Origin: CAIKKG01 sp037444725
Lineage (GTDB): Bacteria; Patescibacteriota; Minisyncoccia; UBA6257; GWB1-50-10
Reading direction: 5' to 3'
Length of the DNA stretch: 12,309 bases
NCBI GenBank assembly: GCA_037444725.1
Contig: JBBILW010000021.1
Span: forward strand, 1 to 12,309
In this document: piece by piece, positions 1 through 5,342 of the stretch
Layout: each line of letters starts with the position of its first letter
How positions within the stretch are numbered: the stretch's first letter is position 1
Translations under genes and position numbers: made by a program
Notes under the pieces: model-generated
Seen by the model: only the letters and a program-made list of their open reading frames with translations
Databases searched by the model: none
Told to the model about the DNA's origin: nothing

Positions 1-288
1 GGTGCCGCCGTTCGCCGTCGAGTTGCCGCCGGTCGCGTTGGCGCCGGACGACGCGTTGGCGCCGGACGTCGAGTTCGCGTTGCCGCCGTTCGCCGTCTGG
101 TCCTGCCCCTGGCCCTGCTCCTGCCCCTGACCCTGGGTCTGCCCCTGGCCCTGCTCCTGCTTGCTCGGCGCGCCGTAGTGGTGGCCGCCGCGCTCGCTGC
201 GATCGATGTCGCCCGCGTAGGAGGGGGAGGTGATGAAGAGCTGCAAGAACATGCACGTCGCTGCGAAGAACCACATCTTCGTCTTCAT
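1..288 (-). CDS. Secreted Gln/Gly- and Asn-rich low-complexity protein, 3' end outside window
   Basis: Minus-strand reading frame open from ATG at 288 to the window edge: 96 codons and no stop, so the C-terminus is missing. Residues 1-25 are a good Sec signal peptide (MKTK start, hydrophobic stretch from about 5 to 19, likely cleavage after SYA at 25). The Cys at 12 lies inside the hydrophobic core and does not form a lipobox. The mature part starts with a short charged/His segment, then QG-type repeats at about 44-64 (QGQGQTQGQGQEQ), then Ala/Asn/Gly/Ser/Thr repeats (SGANA, TANGG) to the edge. This composition suggests a disordered exported or surface protein; no enzymatic domain is visible. 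Almost every codon ends in C or G, unlike the neighbouring genes. The start is supported by AGGAG eight bases upstream and by a promoter at 364-392. Function unknown. Confidence 0.8.
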   Translation of the reverse strand, partial: MKTKMWFFAATCMFLQLFITSPSYAGDIDRSERGGHHYGAPSKQEQGQGQTQGQGQEQGQGQDQTANGGNANSTSGANASSGANATGGNSTANGGT

Positions 289-290
289 TT

Positions 291-320
291 GTGTTACTCC
301 TGTGTTTTGGGAAGGTGCTG
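291..320 (-). promoter_or_regulatory. Conserved leader block with strong Shine-Dalgarno
   Basis: On the minus strand the block runs from CAGCAC (320-315) through a TTC-C-rich stretch to AGGAGTAACAC (301-291), just before the ATG at 288. The same arrangement occurs before the unrelated GC-rich gene at 6540 (6509-6539), with the last 11 bases identical. AGGAG is the ribosome binding site; the rest of the conservation is unexplained. Confidence 0.6.
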
Positions 321-363
321 CGTTGGGAAACTGCTTTCCTCGCTTACTTACACTAGCTGGGTG

Positions 364-392
364 ATACTATACTAAAACGCCAAAGTTGTCAA
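364..392 (-). promoter_or_regulatory. Promoter of the secreted low-complexity gene
   Basis: On the minus strand a perfect TTGACA (392-387) is followed by a 17-base spacer and TAGTAT (369-364), matching TATAAT at four of six bases. An overlapping TATAGT at 371-366 would give a 15-base spacer. This predicts a 5' leader of about 70 bases before the ATG at 288. Confidence 0.65.
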
Positions 393-529
393 GAGTCGTA
401 AAATCGTAACTATTACTACACCGCTTCCGCTCAAAATGAAACGCTGTACCCAAATACAATGTTATTCCTCGGGGTTGATTAGAGCTCGCTGCAGTTTCTT
501 GTAATAACCGAGTTTTTTTCTTCCCGATA

Positions 530-1018
530 TTATATTCTCCAATACACAATCAAAGTATGATAAATATGAAAAATGACAAATACTAAAGAAAGCATCAGGT
601 ACATCCATGGTCGATAGGGTGAGCGCATATATAATCGTTCGCTCATCATTCCAATTCCCATCAACCAAACTAACGGGGTATAAGCCATTGCCGAAAAGCT
701 AATAAAATTTTGAATCCACGTTCCGGATTGATTTCCGATCGTTACTATCCATGAAAATATATATAACAACATTCCAAGACAATAAATAACAAAACCAACC
801 TTTTTAATAGAGGTTCTAATCGAAATCGGCATAAAAATGGGAAGTAAAATTATCAACGTTCTCGTGATATTTTCTCCTAATATAATCGTCAAGGGAATAT
901 TTTGCCAGAAATCGTTTGTGTAGACGGATGGTAATTTATCAATGAGCAGCACGTTGATTATTAATGCTGGCAAAATAAACAAAAACATATTTGCCAGATA
1001 ATGTTTTAAAAATAACAT
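530..1018 (-). CDS. Five-helix integral membrane protein of unknown function
   Basis: 162-residue very hydrophobic protein. Likely membrane helices lie near residues 10-27, 50-67, 73-94, 101-124 and 138-158, joined by short loops. A basic loop (RTSIKK, about 68-73) and another (ERLYMRSPYR, about 117-126) suggest cytoplasmic sides. No family is recognised. The ATG lies four bases after the stop codon of the M23 peptidase gene on the same strand, so the two are almost certainly co-transcribed. The protein may hold, export or regulate the peptidase, but that is inferred from position only. The codons are AT-rich like those of the M23 gene and unlike the rest of the window. Downstream, 289-529 holds no gene I can support. 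Confidence 0.7.
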   Translation of the reverse strand: MLFLKHYLANMFLFILPALIINVLLIDKLPSVYTNDFWQNIPLTIILGENITRTLIILLPIFMPISIRTSIKKVGFVIYCLGMLLYIFSWIVTIGNQSGTWIQNFISFSAMAYTPLVWLMGIGMMSERLYMRSPYRPWMYLMLSLVFVIFHIYHTLIVYWRI

Positions 1019-1022
1019 AGAT

Positions 1023-1694
1023 CTATATCCGGTCTTTTATAGTTGAACCGATTTCGAGTTCTTGATTATTAATTTCAATCCAATCCTTGTTTTTTGTGAG
1101 CGTTAAAATGTTAGAAAAAGTAAAAGGCAAGAGGTGGTCGGCATTAAGATAGCGCAAAAGTGAATGACCGGTTAGCGCAGAATCAATGTCATGAAATACA
1201 TTCAGATGCAGGTGCGGCGATAATGAATTACCGGAGTTTCCGACTTCGCCAATTTTTTCTCCTTCTTTAATCAGAGTTCCTGGGGCAACTCTTATAGAGT
1301 TTTTCTTCATATGGCACATAAAGACAATAAAACCTTCAGGTGATTCGATAGTTACAAAATTGCCGGCAACTGAACGAGGGTCGTCAGTAACCGGTGATGG
1401 TGATTTGCGCAATAAAAAATATTGGACAAAATCATTCAAAAAACCGACATCTGTTTTGTCCTCCCATCCATCCTTAGCTTGAATAATTTTTCCTGAAATT
1501 GGCGCATAAATTGGGCTTCCCCAACCATACCAATCCTCAATCGAACCGCCTTTAATAATATTATGCCACTTATTTTTCCGCATATATTTTAATGAGTCAG
1601 ATAAGCCAACAAAATCACGCGCATGTTTGGGGTGGCCCGGAATGGGAAACACTTTCCAGATTCCCCGAAGAGGGAAAGATAACTTTATATTCAT
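1023..1694 (-). CDS. M23 (LytM-like) metallopeptidase
   Basis: 223-residue protein with a recognisable M23 zinc endopeptidase fold; relatives cut peptide cross-links in peptidoglycan. Visible motifs: GHPKHARDF at about 20-28, the probable first zinc-ligand motif, with His24 and Asp27 only three apart (His21 is the alternative ligand); APISGKI at about 64-70; CHM with His128; GTLIKEGEKIGEVGNSGNS at about 139-157; and SPHLHLNV with His161 and His163, the classical HxH motif. The start MNIKLSFPL is not a signal peptide, so export would need another route, or the protein acts inside. It is followed after four bases by the membrane protein gene. Upstream there is only a weak purine stretch as ribosome site and no clear promoter. 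The gene is markedly AT-rich, suggesting transfer. The family is fairly sure, the substrate is not. Confidence 0.85.
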   Translation of the reverse strand: MNIKLSFPLRGIWKVFPIPGHPKHARDFVGLSDSLKYMRKNKWHNIIKGGSIEDWYGWGSPIYAPISGKIIQAKDGWEDKTDVGFLNDFVQYFLLRKSPSPVTDDPRSVAGNFVTIESPEGFIVFMCHMKKNSIRVAPGTLIKEGEKIGEVGNSGNSLSPHLHLNVFHDIDSALTGHSLLRYLNADHLLPFTFSNILTLTKNKDWIEINNQELEIGSTIKDRI

Positions 1695-1780
1695 AATTCC
1701 GAATTCTTTTTAAGAAAAATAAATCGTTAAGCCCTTGCGAGATCTCTTTCTCGTTCGAGCGCCTTCGCTGTTACCACTCA

Positions 1781-1807
1781 AACAGGATACCACAAAGACA
1801 TCCTGTT
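1781..1807. repeat. Hairpin in the tRNA upstream region
   Basis: AACAGGAT (1781-1788) pairs perfectly with ATCCTGTT (1800-1807) across an 11-base loop. No T-run follows, so it is not a standard terminator on either strand. It lies in the gene-free stretch 1695-1946, which otherwise holds the inverted-repeat copy at 1822-1845, a weaker hairpin (CGTGCT 1849-1854 with AGCACG 1871-1876) and the tRNA promoter. Confidence 0.5.
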
Positions 1808-1821
1808 CGCGTATTACGGAC

Positions 1822-1845
1822 GGGGAGGATACTCGAACGTCGCTC
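1822..1845 (-). repeat. tRNA-3'-end-like repeat, left inverted copy
   Basis: 24 bases starting GGGGAGGATACTCGAAC match the reverse complement of 2196-2219 at 22 positions. The core resembles the antisense of a tRNA T-loop plus acceptor strand (TTCGA followed by pyrimidines). The two copies face each other across the tRNA-Ser gene. Confidence 0.7.
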
Positions 1846-1884
1846 GCTCGTGCTATGGAACAAAAAAGGAAGCACGGGCCATAA

Positions 1885-1913
1885 TTGAATATTCATGCTC
1901 TTTCGCATACAAT
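1885..1913 (+). promoter_or_regulatory. Promoter of tRNA-Ser
   Basis: TTGAAT (1885-1890), a 17-base spacer and TACAAT (1908-1913, five of six bases of TATAAT) give a predicted start near 1920, about 27 bases before the mature tRNA. A small GGAGG/CCTCC hairpin (1925-1940) lies in the 5' leader. Confidence 0.6.
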
Positions 1914-1946
1914 CGGAAGTGCTAGGAGGCCTCTACCTCCCGGCGT

Positions 1947-2034
1947 GGAGGGGTCGCATAGCGGTCTAGTGCGCAGTCCTGGAAAGACTGTGTACCGCAA
2001 GGTACCGAGGGTTCGAATCCCTCCCCCTCCGCCA
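1947..2034 (+). tRNA. tRNA-Ser (anticodon GGA), CCA encoded
   Basis: 88-base tRNA with all arms visible: acceptor GGAGGGG (1947-1953) pairs with CCCCTCC (2024-2030). The anticodon stem CAGTC/GACTG encloses the loop CTGGAAA with anticodon GGA, reading UCC/UCU codons. A long variable arm TGTACC-GCAA-GGTACC marks it as class II. The T-arm is GAGGG-TTCGAAT-CCCTC, the discriminator is G, and CCA is encoded at 2032-2034. The gene has its own promoter. A second copy of its 3' end occurs about 190 bases downstream. Confidence 0.97.
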
Positions 2035-2080
2035 AACAAAAAACGGACGACCTTGCGTCATCTTTTTTGTTTTATGATGT

Positions 2081-2219
2081 GGGGAGGATTCGAACAGGAG
2101 TGGGGTCGGGAGAACACTTGGTCTCCCGTGTAGGAAATAGCTCCGTAGGAGCGTTTAGAAACCGCGGGTTTCTAAGGAGCGAGACCGTTGCGGTTGAGCG
2201 ACGTTCGATTACCCTCCCC
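2081..2219. repeat. Structured element with terminal inverted repeats and four hairpins
   Basis: The ends GGGGAGGATTCGAAC (2081-2095) and GTTCGATTACCCTCCCC (2203-2219) pair through GGGGAGG/CCTCCCC and TCGAAC/GTTCGA. Inside are four successive hairpins: CGGGAGA/TCTCCCG (2107-2128), GCTCC/GGAGC (2140-2152), TTAGAAACC/GGTTTCTAA with loop GCG (2155-2175), and ACCG/CGGT (2184-2194). The whole could fold as a closed multi-branch structure. No protein frame fits. It could be a small mobile or repeat element derived from a tRNA end, or a structured RNA; the sequence alone does not decide. Confidence 0.55.
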
Positions 2220-2228
2220 CTCCGCCAA
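2196..2228 (+). repeat. Second copy of the tRNA-Ser 3' end (att-like), right inverted copy
   Basis: The stretch ends in CCCTCCCCCTCCGCCAA, 17 bases identical to the tRNA-Ser 3' end including CCA (2019-2035), preceded by GTTCGATTA in place of the tRNA's GTTCGAAT. It has no T-stem partner upstream, so it is not a functional tRNA. Its first 24 bases are also the inverted partner of 1822-1845. A duplicated tRNA 3' end is what integration at a tRNA gene leaves behind, but the roughly 190 bases between the copies hold no integrase. Confidence 0.6.
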
Positions 2229-2262
2229 TACATAAACTGAATACTCACGCAGGCGTTTTTTA

Positions 2263-2303
2263 TTTGCTAAAATATATTTGTTGGGAAAACAACTTAACAT
2301 TTA
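2263..2303 (+). promoter_or_regulatory. Extended -10 promoter and leader, copy A
   Basis: TGCTAAAAT (2265-2273) is an extended -10 element (TGn before TAAAAT); no good -35 is seen. It and the following bases (GGGAAAACAA, then ACATTTA) are closely repeated at 2945-2990 before the DUF1761 gene. The predicted start is near 2280, with about 38 bases of leader to the ATG at 2318. Confidence 0.5.
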
Positions 2304-2317
2304 GCGGAAATACATCT

Positions 2318-2920
2318 ATGAGAAAAATAATCGTTCAGGAGTTCATCACATTAGACGGGGTAATGCAGGCACCGGGAGGGCCGGACGAAGATACCTCAAG
2401 CGGTTTTAAATATGGCGGTTGGACTGCGCCATATTTCCACTCTGCCGACGAGGAGGCTGATCAATTCATGCAAAAATGGATGAAGCCGACCGATCTTCTT
2501 TTGGGCAGAAAAACATTTGATATTTTTGCCGCCTATTGGCCCTCGCATGCGGATATGTGGCCCGGCATTATGGATGTCACCAAATATTGTGCGAGTACTA
2601 CAAAGACCACGTCGGATTGGCAAAATTCAGTTTTTCTTAAAAACGTTGACGACATCAAAAAACTCAAAAATTCGGGAGACTCTGATATCTTGGTCATTGG
2701 CAGTGGTAATCTCGCGCAAACGTTATTCAAATATGATTTGGTAGACGAGCTGAGGCTCATGACATATCCGATCACACTTGGTATGGGCAAGCGCTTGTTT
2801 GGGGAGGGTACCATTCCCGCAGCCTTCGTATTATTGGACAGTTTGGTTACAAAAAATGGCGTGATTTTTGCCAATTACAAACGCGACGGAGAGGTTAAGA
2901 CTGGCACCGTCGGAGACTAG
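2318..2920 (+). CDS. Dihydrofolate-reductase-like (RibD C-terminal domain) family protein
   Basis: 200-residue protein of the RibD_C/DHFR-like fold, the group that includes YwjB/YyaP-type proteins; most members bind NAD(P)H and have no proven substrate. Visible signatures are the N-terminal KIIVQEFITLDGVMQAPG strand and turn (about residues 3-20), LLLGRKTFDIFAAYWP in the nucleotide-binding half (about 61-76), DILVIGSGNLAQTLF (about 123-137), and LVDELRLMTYPITLGMGKRLF (about 140-160). I chose the ATG at 2318 because the family begins here; the frame is open further upstream, but those residues include promoter sequence. The ribosome site is weak (GCGGAAA). It is probably an accessory oxidoreductase gained by transfer, the first of four small genes of this kind in a row. 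Confidence 0.88.
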   Translation: MRKIIVQEFITLDGVMQAPGGPDEDTSSGFKYGGWTAPYFHSADEEADQFMQKWMKPTDLLLGRKTFDIFAAYWPSHADMWPGIMDVTKYCASTTKTTSDWQNSVFLKNVDDIKKLKNSGDSDILVIGSGNLAQTLFKYDLVDELRLMTYPITLGMGKRLFGEGTIPAAFVLLDSLVTKNGVIFANYKRDGEVKTGTVGD

Positions 2921-2944
2921 CGAGAATCACTGATTGAGATTTAG

Positions 2945-2989
2945 TTTGCTAAAATATAGATGTCGGGAAAAAACAATCTATTATCATTT
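2945..2989 (+). promoter_or_regulatory. Extended -10 promoter and leader, copy B
   Basis: TGCTAAAAT (2947-2955) followed by GGGAAAAAACAA and ATCATTTA repeats the promoter and leader of the preceding gene with a few substitutions and small insertions. The start of transcription is predicted near 2962, which places the upstream ATG at 2960 at or before the transcript's 5' end. Confidence 0.5.
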
Positions 2990-3403
2990 ATGTTTCCTAT
3001 TAATTTGGTTGCGGTTGGTGTGGCGGCGGTTGCGGCGCTCGTTATCGGTTTCTTGCTCCATGGGCCGATAGCGGGGAAGTTGTGGATGAAGCTCGCGAAC
3101 ATTCATCCGACGGGGAATGAAAAATTCACCGATATGCTTCCTCAGCTGTTTTGGAATCTTGTAGCGAACTTCGTGACCGCATTCGTGCTCGCCGGACTTT
3201 TGTGGATGTCCTCACTCTCAATGGGGCCAATATCGGCAGGCAAGGGCGCGTTTGTTGCAGTGTGGCTCTGGCTCGGCTTTCTCGTAACCTCGAGTTCGGT
3301 GGAGGTCATCTGGATGGGAAGAAATTATAAGCTGTGGCTCTTCGAGGCTTTTGCTTCGCTTCTTGCGCTTGCAGCAATGGCGGCCATTATCGCTGCGTGG
3401 TAA
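2990..3403 (+). CDS. DUF1761 family membrane protein
   Basis: 137-residue membrane protein matching the DUF1761 family by its opening INLVAVGVAAVAALVIGFL, then HGPIAGKLWMKL (about residues 24-36). Four membrane helices are likely: about 4-24, 52-74, 84-103 and 112-136. The function of the family is unknown. An ATG ten codons upstream (2960) is in frame, but I chose 2990 because it matches the family's start and because 2960 falls within a leader repeated from the gene before. There is no clear Shine-Dalgarno. The TfoX-domain gene begins 13 bases after its stop, so the two are likely co-transcribed. Confidence 0.8.
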   Translation: MFPINLVAVGVAAVAALVIGFLLHGPIAGKLWMKLANIHPTGNEKFTDMLPQLFWNLVANFVTAFVLAGLLWMSSLSMGPISAGKGAFVAVWLWLGFLVTSSSVEVIWMGRNYKLWLFEAFASLLALAAMAAIIAAW

Positions 3404-3416
3404 ACGAGTCGCGCAT

Positions 3417-3752
3417 ATGGCGACCAAGCAATCAACGGCGGATTACATAACTGATCAGTTGAGCTCGGCAGGGGAAACGCATACTCGCAAAATGTTTGGC
3501 GAGTATGCGTTATATTTTGACCAAAAAGTGGTCGGCCTTATTTGTGACAATACGCTTTTCATAAAAATCACGGAGCCTGGGAAACAATTCGTCGGCGATG
3601 CATATGAAGAAGGATTGCCGTATGAGGGAGCAAAGCCCTACATGGTAATTGACGGCGACAGAATTGAGGACCGCGAATGGCTCTCGAAACTTGTACGCAT
3701 CACTGCAGACAATGTGCCATACACGAAACAAAAAAAGAAAATAAAGAAATGA
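3417..3752 (+). CDS. TfoX N-terminal domain protein
   Basis: 111-residue protein that is essentially one TfoX N-terminal domain. The visible core is RKMFGEYALYFDQKVVGLI (about residues 24-42), then LFIKITEPGKQF and PYEGAKPYMVIDGD (about 68-81). In gammaproteobacteria full-length TfoX/Sxy promotes competence, but stand-alone N-terminal domain proteins are common, are not proven competence regulators, and lack the DNA-uptake context here. The C-terminus is a Lys-rich tail (KQKKKIKK). I chose the ATG at 3417 because the domain starts there; the frame extends upstream only into the DUF1761 gene. The stop TGA overlaps the next gene's ATG (ATGA), so translation is probably coupled. No clear ribosome site is seen. 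Confidence 0.88.
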   Translation: MATKQSTADYITDQLSSAGETHTRKMFGEYALYFDQKVVGLICDNTLFIKITEPGKQFVGDAYEEGLPYEGAKPYMVIDGDRIEDREWLSKLVRITADNVPYTKQKKKIKK

Positions 3753-4300
3753 AGTATCTGGCATTGTTGCGCGGAATCAATGTGGGTGGGAATTGTAAGG
3801 TAGAAATGCCGCGACTTAAACAAGTGTTTGAGTCGAGCGGTTTTTCCAATGTCCTCACCTATATAAACAGCGGGAATATTATATTTGAAGCTCCTGCACG
3901 GCCGAAGGACAAACTTGCGCGCGCAATAGAAAAGACACTTAAAAAGTCATTCGGCTTTGAAATCAAAACGCTCGTACGGACCGCATCCGAGATCCAAAAG
4001 CTTAGCAAGGGCATTCCTGCGACATGGACAAACGACGCAGAGCAGAAAACGGATGTTTTGTTTTTATGGGATGCCTTTGACTCAAAAAGTACAATCGGCG
4101 AAATAACGACGAATTCTGATATCGATTCACTTAAATATATTTCGGGGGCAATTGCGTGGAATGTACATCGTAAGAACTACAACAAAAGTGGCATGCGAAA
4201 ATTCATAGGCACAAAAGTGTACAAGCATATGACGGCGAGAAATGTAAATACGGTGCGAAAACTTGCGAGCCTCATGCGCATTGACTCACTAAGCGAATAG
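3749..4300 (+). CDS. DUF1697 family protein
   Basis: 183-residue protein, the usual length of the DUF1697 family. The hallmark opening YLALLRGINVGGNCKVEM (about residues 3-20) is followed by LKQVFESSGFSNVLTYINSGNIIF (about 23-46, the family's typical NSGN motif), DVLFLWDAF in the middle, and an ARNVNTVRKLASLM helix near the C-terminus. The fold is known in relatives but the biochemical role is not. The start ATG shares four bases (ATGA) with the stop of the TfoX-domain gene, placing both in one operon. This closes the run of four small accessory genes. Confidence 0.9.
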   Translation: MKYLALLRGINVGGNCKVEMPRLKQVFESSGFSNVLTYINSGNIIFEAPARPKDKLARAIEKTLKKSFGFEIKTLVRTASEIQKLSKGIPATWTNDAEQKTDVLFLWDAFDSKSTIGEITTNSDIDSLKYISGAIAWNVHRKNYNKSGMRKFIGTKVYKHMTARNVNTVRKLASLMRIDSLSE

Positions 4301-4329
4301 TTGTAATTTGGCGGTATCAGTTCTTTAAC
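4301..4329 (+). promoter_or_regulatory. Possible promoter for the 295-aa protein gene
   Basis: TTGTAA (4301-4306), a 17-base spacer and TTTAAC (4324-4329) each match consensus at four of six bases. It is weak, but fits a gene with a good ribosome site and its own terminator. Confidence 0.3.
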
Positions 4330-4380
4330 ACCACCCGCTGCAGGAAGTGATTCTTGCGGCATTTCAGAGAGGAAGTTCAT

Positions 4381-5268
4381 ATGGCAAAACGAGCAATGAC
4401 TGAAGACCAGTGGCTTGCAGTGCAGGATATCATGAGAAATGCTCTCGGGCGCGTGATTGCCAGGGACTTGTTCGACGAGGAGCAGGTGGCTCGTTTCCTC
4501 GAGAGGGAGAACGACGACCATCGTATGGAGATGGCTGTTACGAAACTCATCGGTGACTGCGTGCGCGGCGGCAAGCACGCTGCCGAAGCGGTGGAGGCGT
4601 CCGATTACGTCTACCCGAAGAAGTTCGGGGTTGCGCCGAAGCCCGTTGCGGAGCAGATCGGTATTTTGCGCCGGTATTTCCCGAAGCTCGTTACCTATAC
4701 CGGAAAGGCAATTGATGCGAAGAGCTCGGTGTATGCGGAAGGCAAGTATGTGTTTCCGCACTGGCGCACGCTCGGTGAGACGTACCAGCAGGCGCGTGAG
4801 CTCGTGATGTCGCACCTCATGAAACAGCGGAAGTTCTGCGTACATCCCTCGTGCAGCAGTTTCGATTTCGAACGTCAGCGCCGCAATGCACGGACAGAGG
4901 AGATGCTCGACGAGGTGAGGGGCGCGCAAGAAAACGCGGATATGCTCATCGTGCCTGCACAGTTCGGGAAAGTTCATCGCGGAAAGTCGCCACGAATGAT
5001 TACCGAGGAGCTTGCGCGGACCGAGTTCCATCTCGGAGTTGTTGAGGTGGGTTGTATGCTCCTCACGCATCCCGAACGGATCCAGTACGGCCATGCTCAC
5101 TGGATTGTCTGCGCCGGTGACGAGTTTCTCCCCTCGATTTCCGGAGGCGAGATCGGCGAGGTTTCCGCGTTCGCTGTCCTTGACCATCTTGCGGGTCTCT
5201 ACGTCGCTTACGCAGGGAACGAGCGCAGGGATTTCGGCACCGCTACGGGGTTCCTCCCGGAATTCTAG
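4381..5268 (+). CDS. Uncharacterised 295-aa protein, possibly a CPR-restricted family
   Basis: No known domain is recognised. The protein is soluble and mixed-charge, without signal peptide or membrane helix. The N-terminal half (1-150) is probably helical. FCVHPSC (152-158) carries two Cys; later come FGKVHRGKSPRMI (about 195-207), EFHLGVVEVGCMLLTHPERI (about 215-234), CAGDEFLPSISGG (244-256) and a C-terminal FGTATGFLPEF. These C-terminal features remind me of hypothetical proteins seen repeatedly in Parcubacteria genomes, but I cannot verify that here. The ATG at 4381 is preceded by AGAGAGGAAG at a good distance, which decides the start over the in-frame TTG at 4354. A strong terminator follows, so it is probably a single-gene unit. 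Confidence 0.8.
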   Translation: MAKRAMTEDQWLAVQDIMRNALGRVIARDLFDEEQVARFLERENDDHRMEMAVTKLIGDCVRGGKHAAEAVEASDYVYPKKFGVAPKPVAEQIGILRRYFPKLVTYTGKAIDAKSSVYAEGKYVFPHWRTLGETYQQARELVMSHLMKQRKFCVHPSCSSFDFERQRRNARTEEMLDEVRGAQENADMLIVPAQFGKVHRGKSPRMITEELARTEFHLGVVEVGCMLLTHPERIQYGHAHWIVCAGDEFLPSISGGEIGEVSAFAVLDHLAGLYVAYAGNERRDFGTATGFLPEF

Positions 5269-5276
5269 AGGAATAC

Positions 5277-5312
5277 GGGGTCGGTCGCACATTGTGCGGC
5301 TGACCCCTTTTT
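5277..5312 (+). terminator. Rho-independent terminator
   Basis: A 14-base-pair stem (5277-5290 with 5294-5307, two G-U pairs) with loop ATT is followed by TTTTT, eight bases after the stop of the 295-aa protein gene. Confidence 0.9.
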
Positions 5313-5342
5313 AATTCATGATTTTTGTGGTTTGATAGGGAA

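Noticed and set aside
178..375. 65-codon plus-strand frame
   Set aside because: It is antisense to the signal-peptide gene and covers that gene's leader and promoter.
1885..2133. 82-codon open frame on the plus strand
   Set aside because: It runs straight through the tRNA-Ser gene and its promoter.
2081..2227. tmRNA or a second tRNA, because of GGGG at the 5' end and a TTCGATT...CCTCCGCCA 3' end
   Set aside because: There is no T-stem (the bases before GTTCGATT do not pair with those after), no anticodon arm, no resume codon/tag frame, and the element is far too short for tmRNA.
3724..3750. Possible frameshift site in the A-rich end of the TfoX-domain gene
   Set aside because: The Lys-rich tail ends normally in TGA overlapping the next ATG; the following gene has its own complete family start, so no fusion is needed.
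4354..4380. TTG start nine codons upstream for the 295-aa protein
   Set aside because: The ATG at 4381 has AGAGAGGAAG at the right distance, which would lie inside the coding region if TTG were used.
4177..5292. 371-codon open frame on the minus strand
   Set aside because: It is antisense to the 295-aa protein gene, which has a good ribosome site, sensible composition and a terminator. The minus frame has low-complexity charged content and no start signals.
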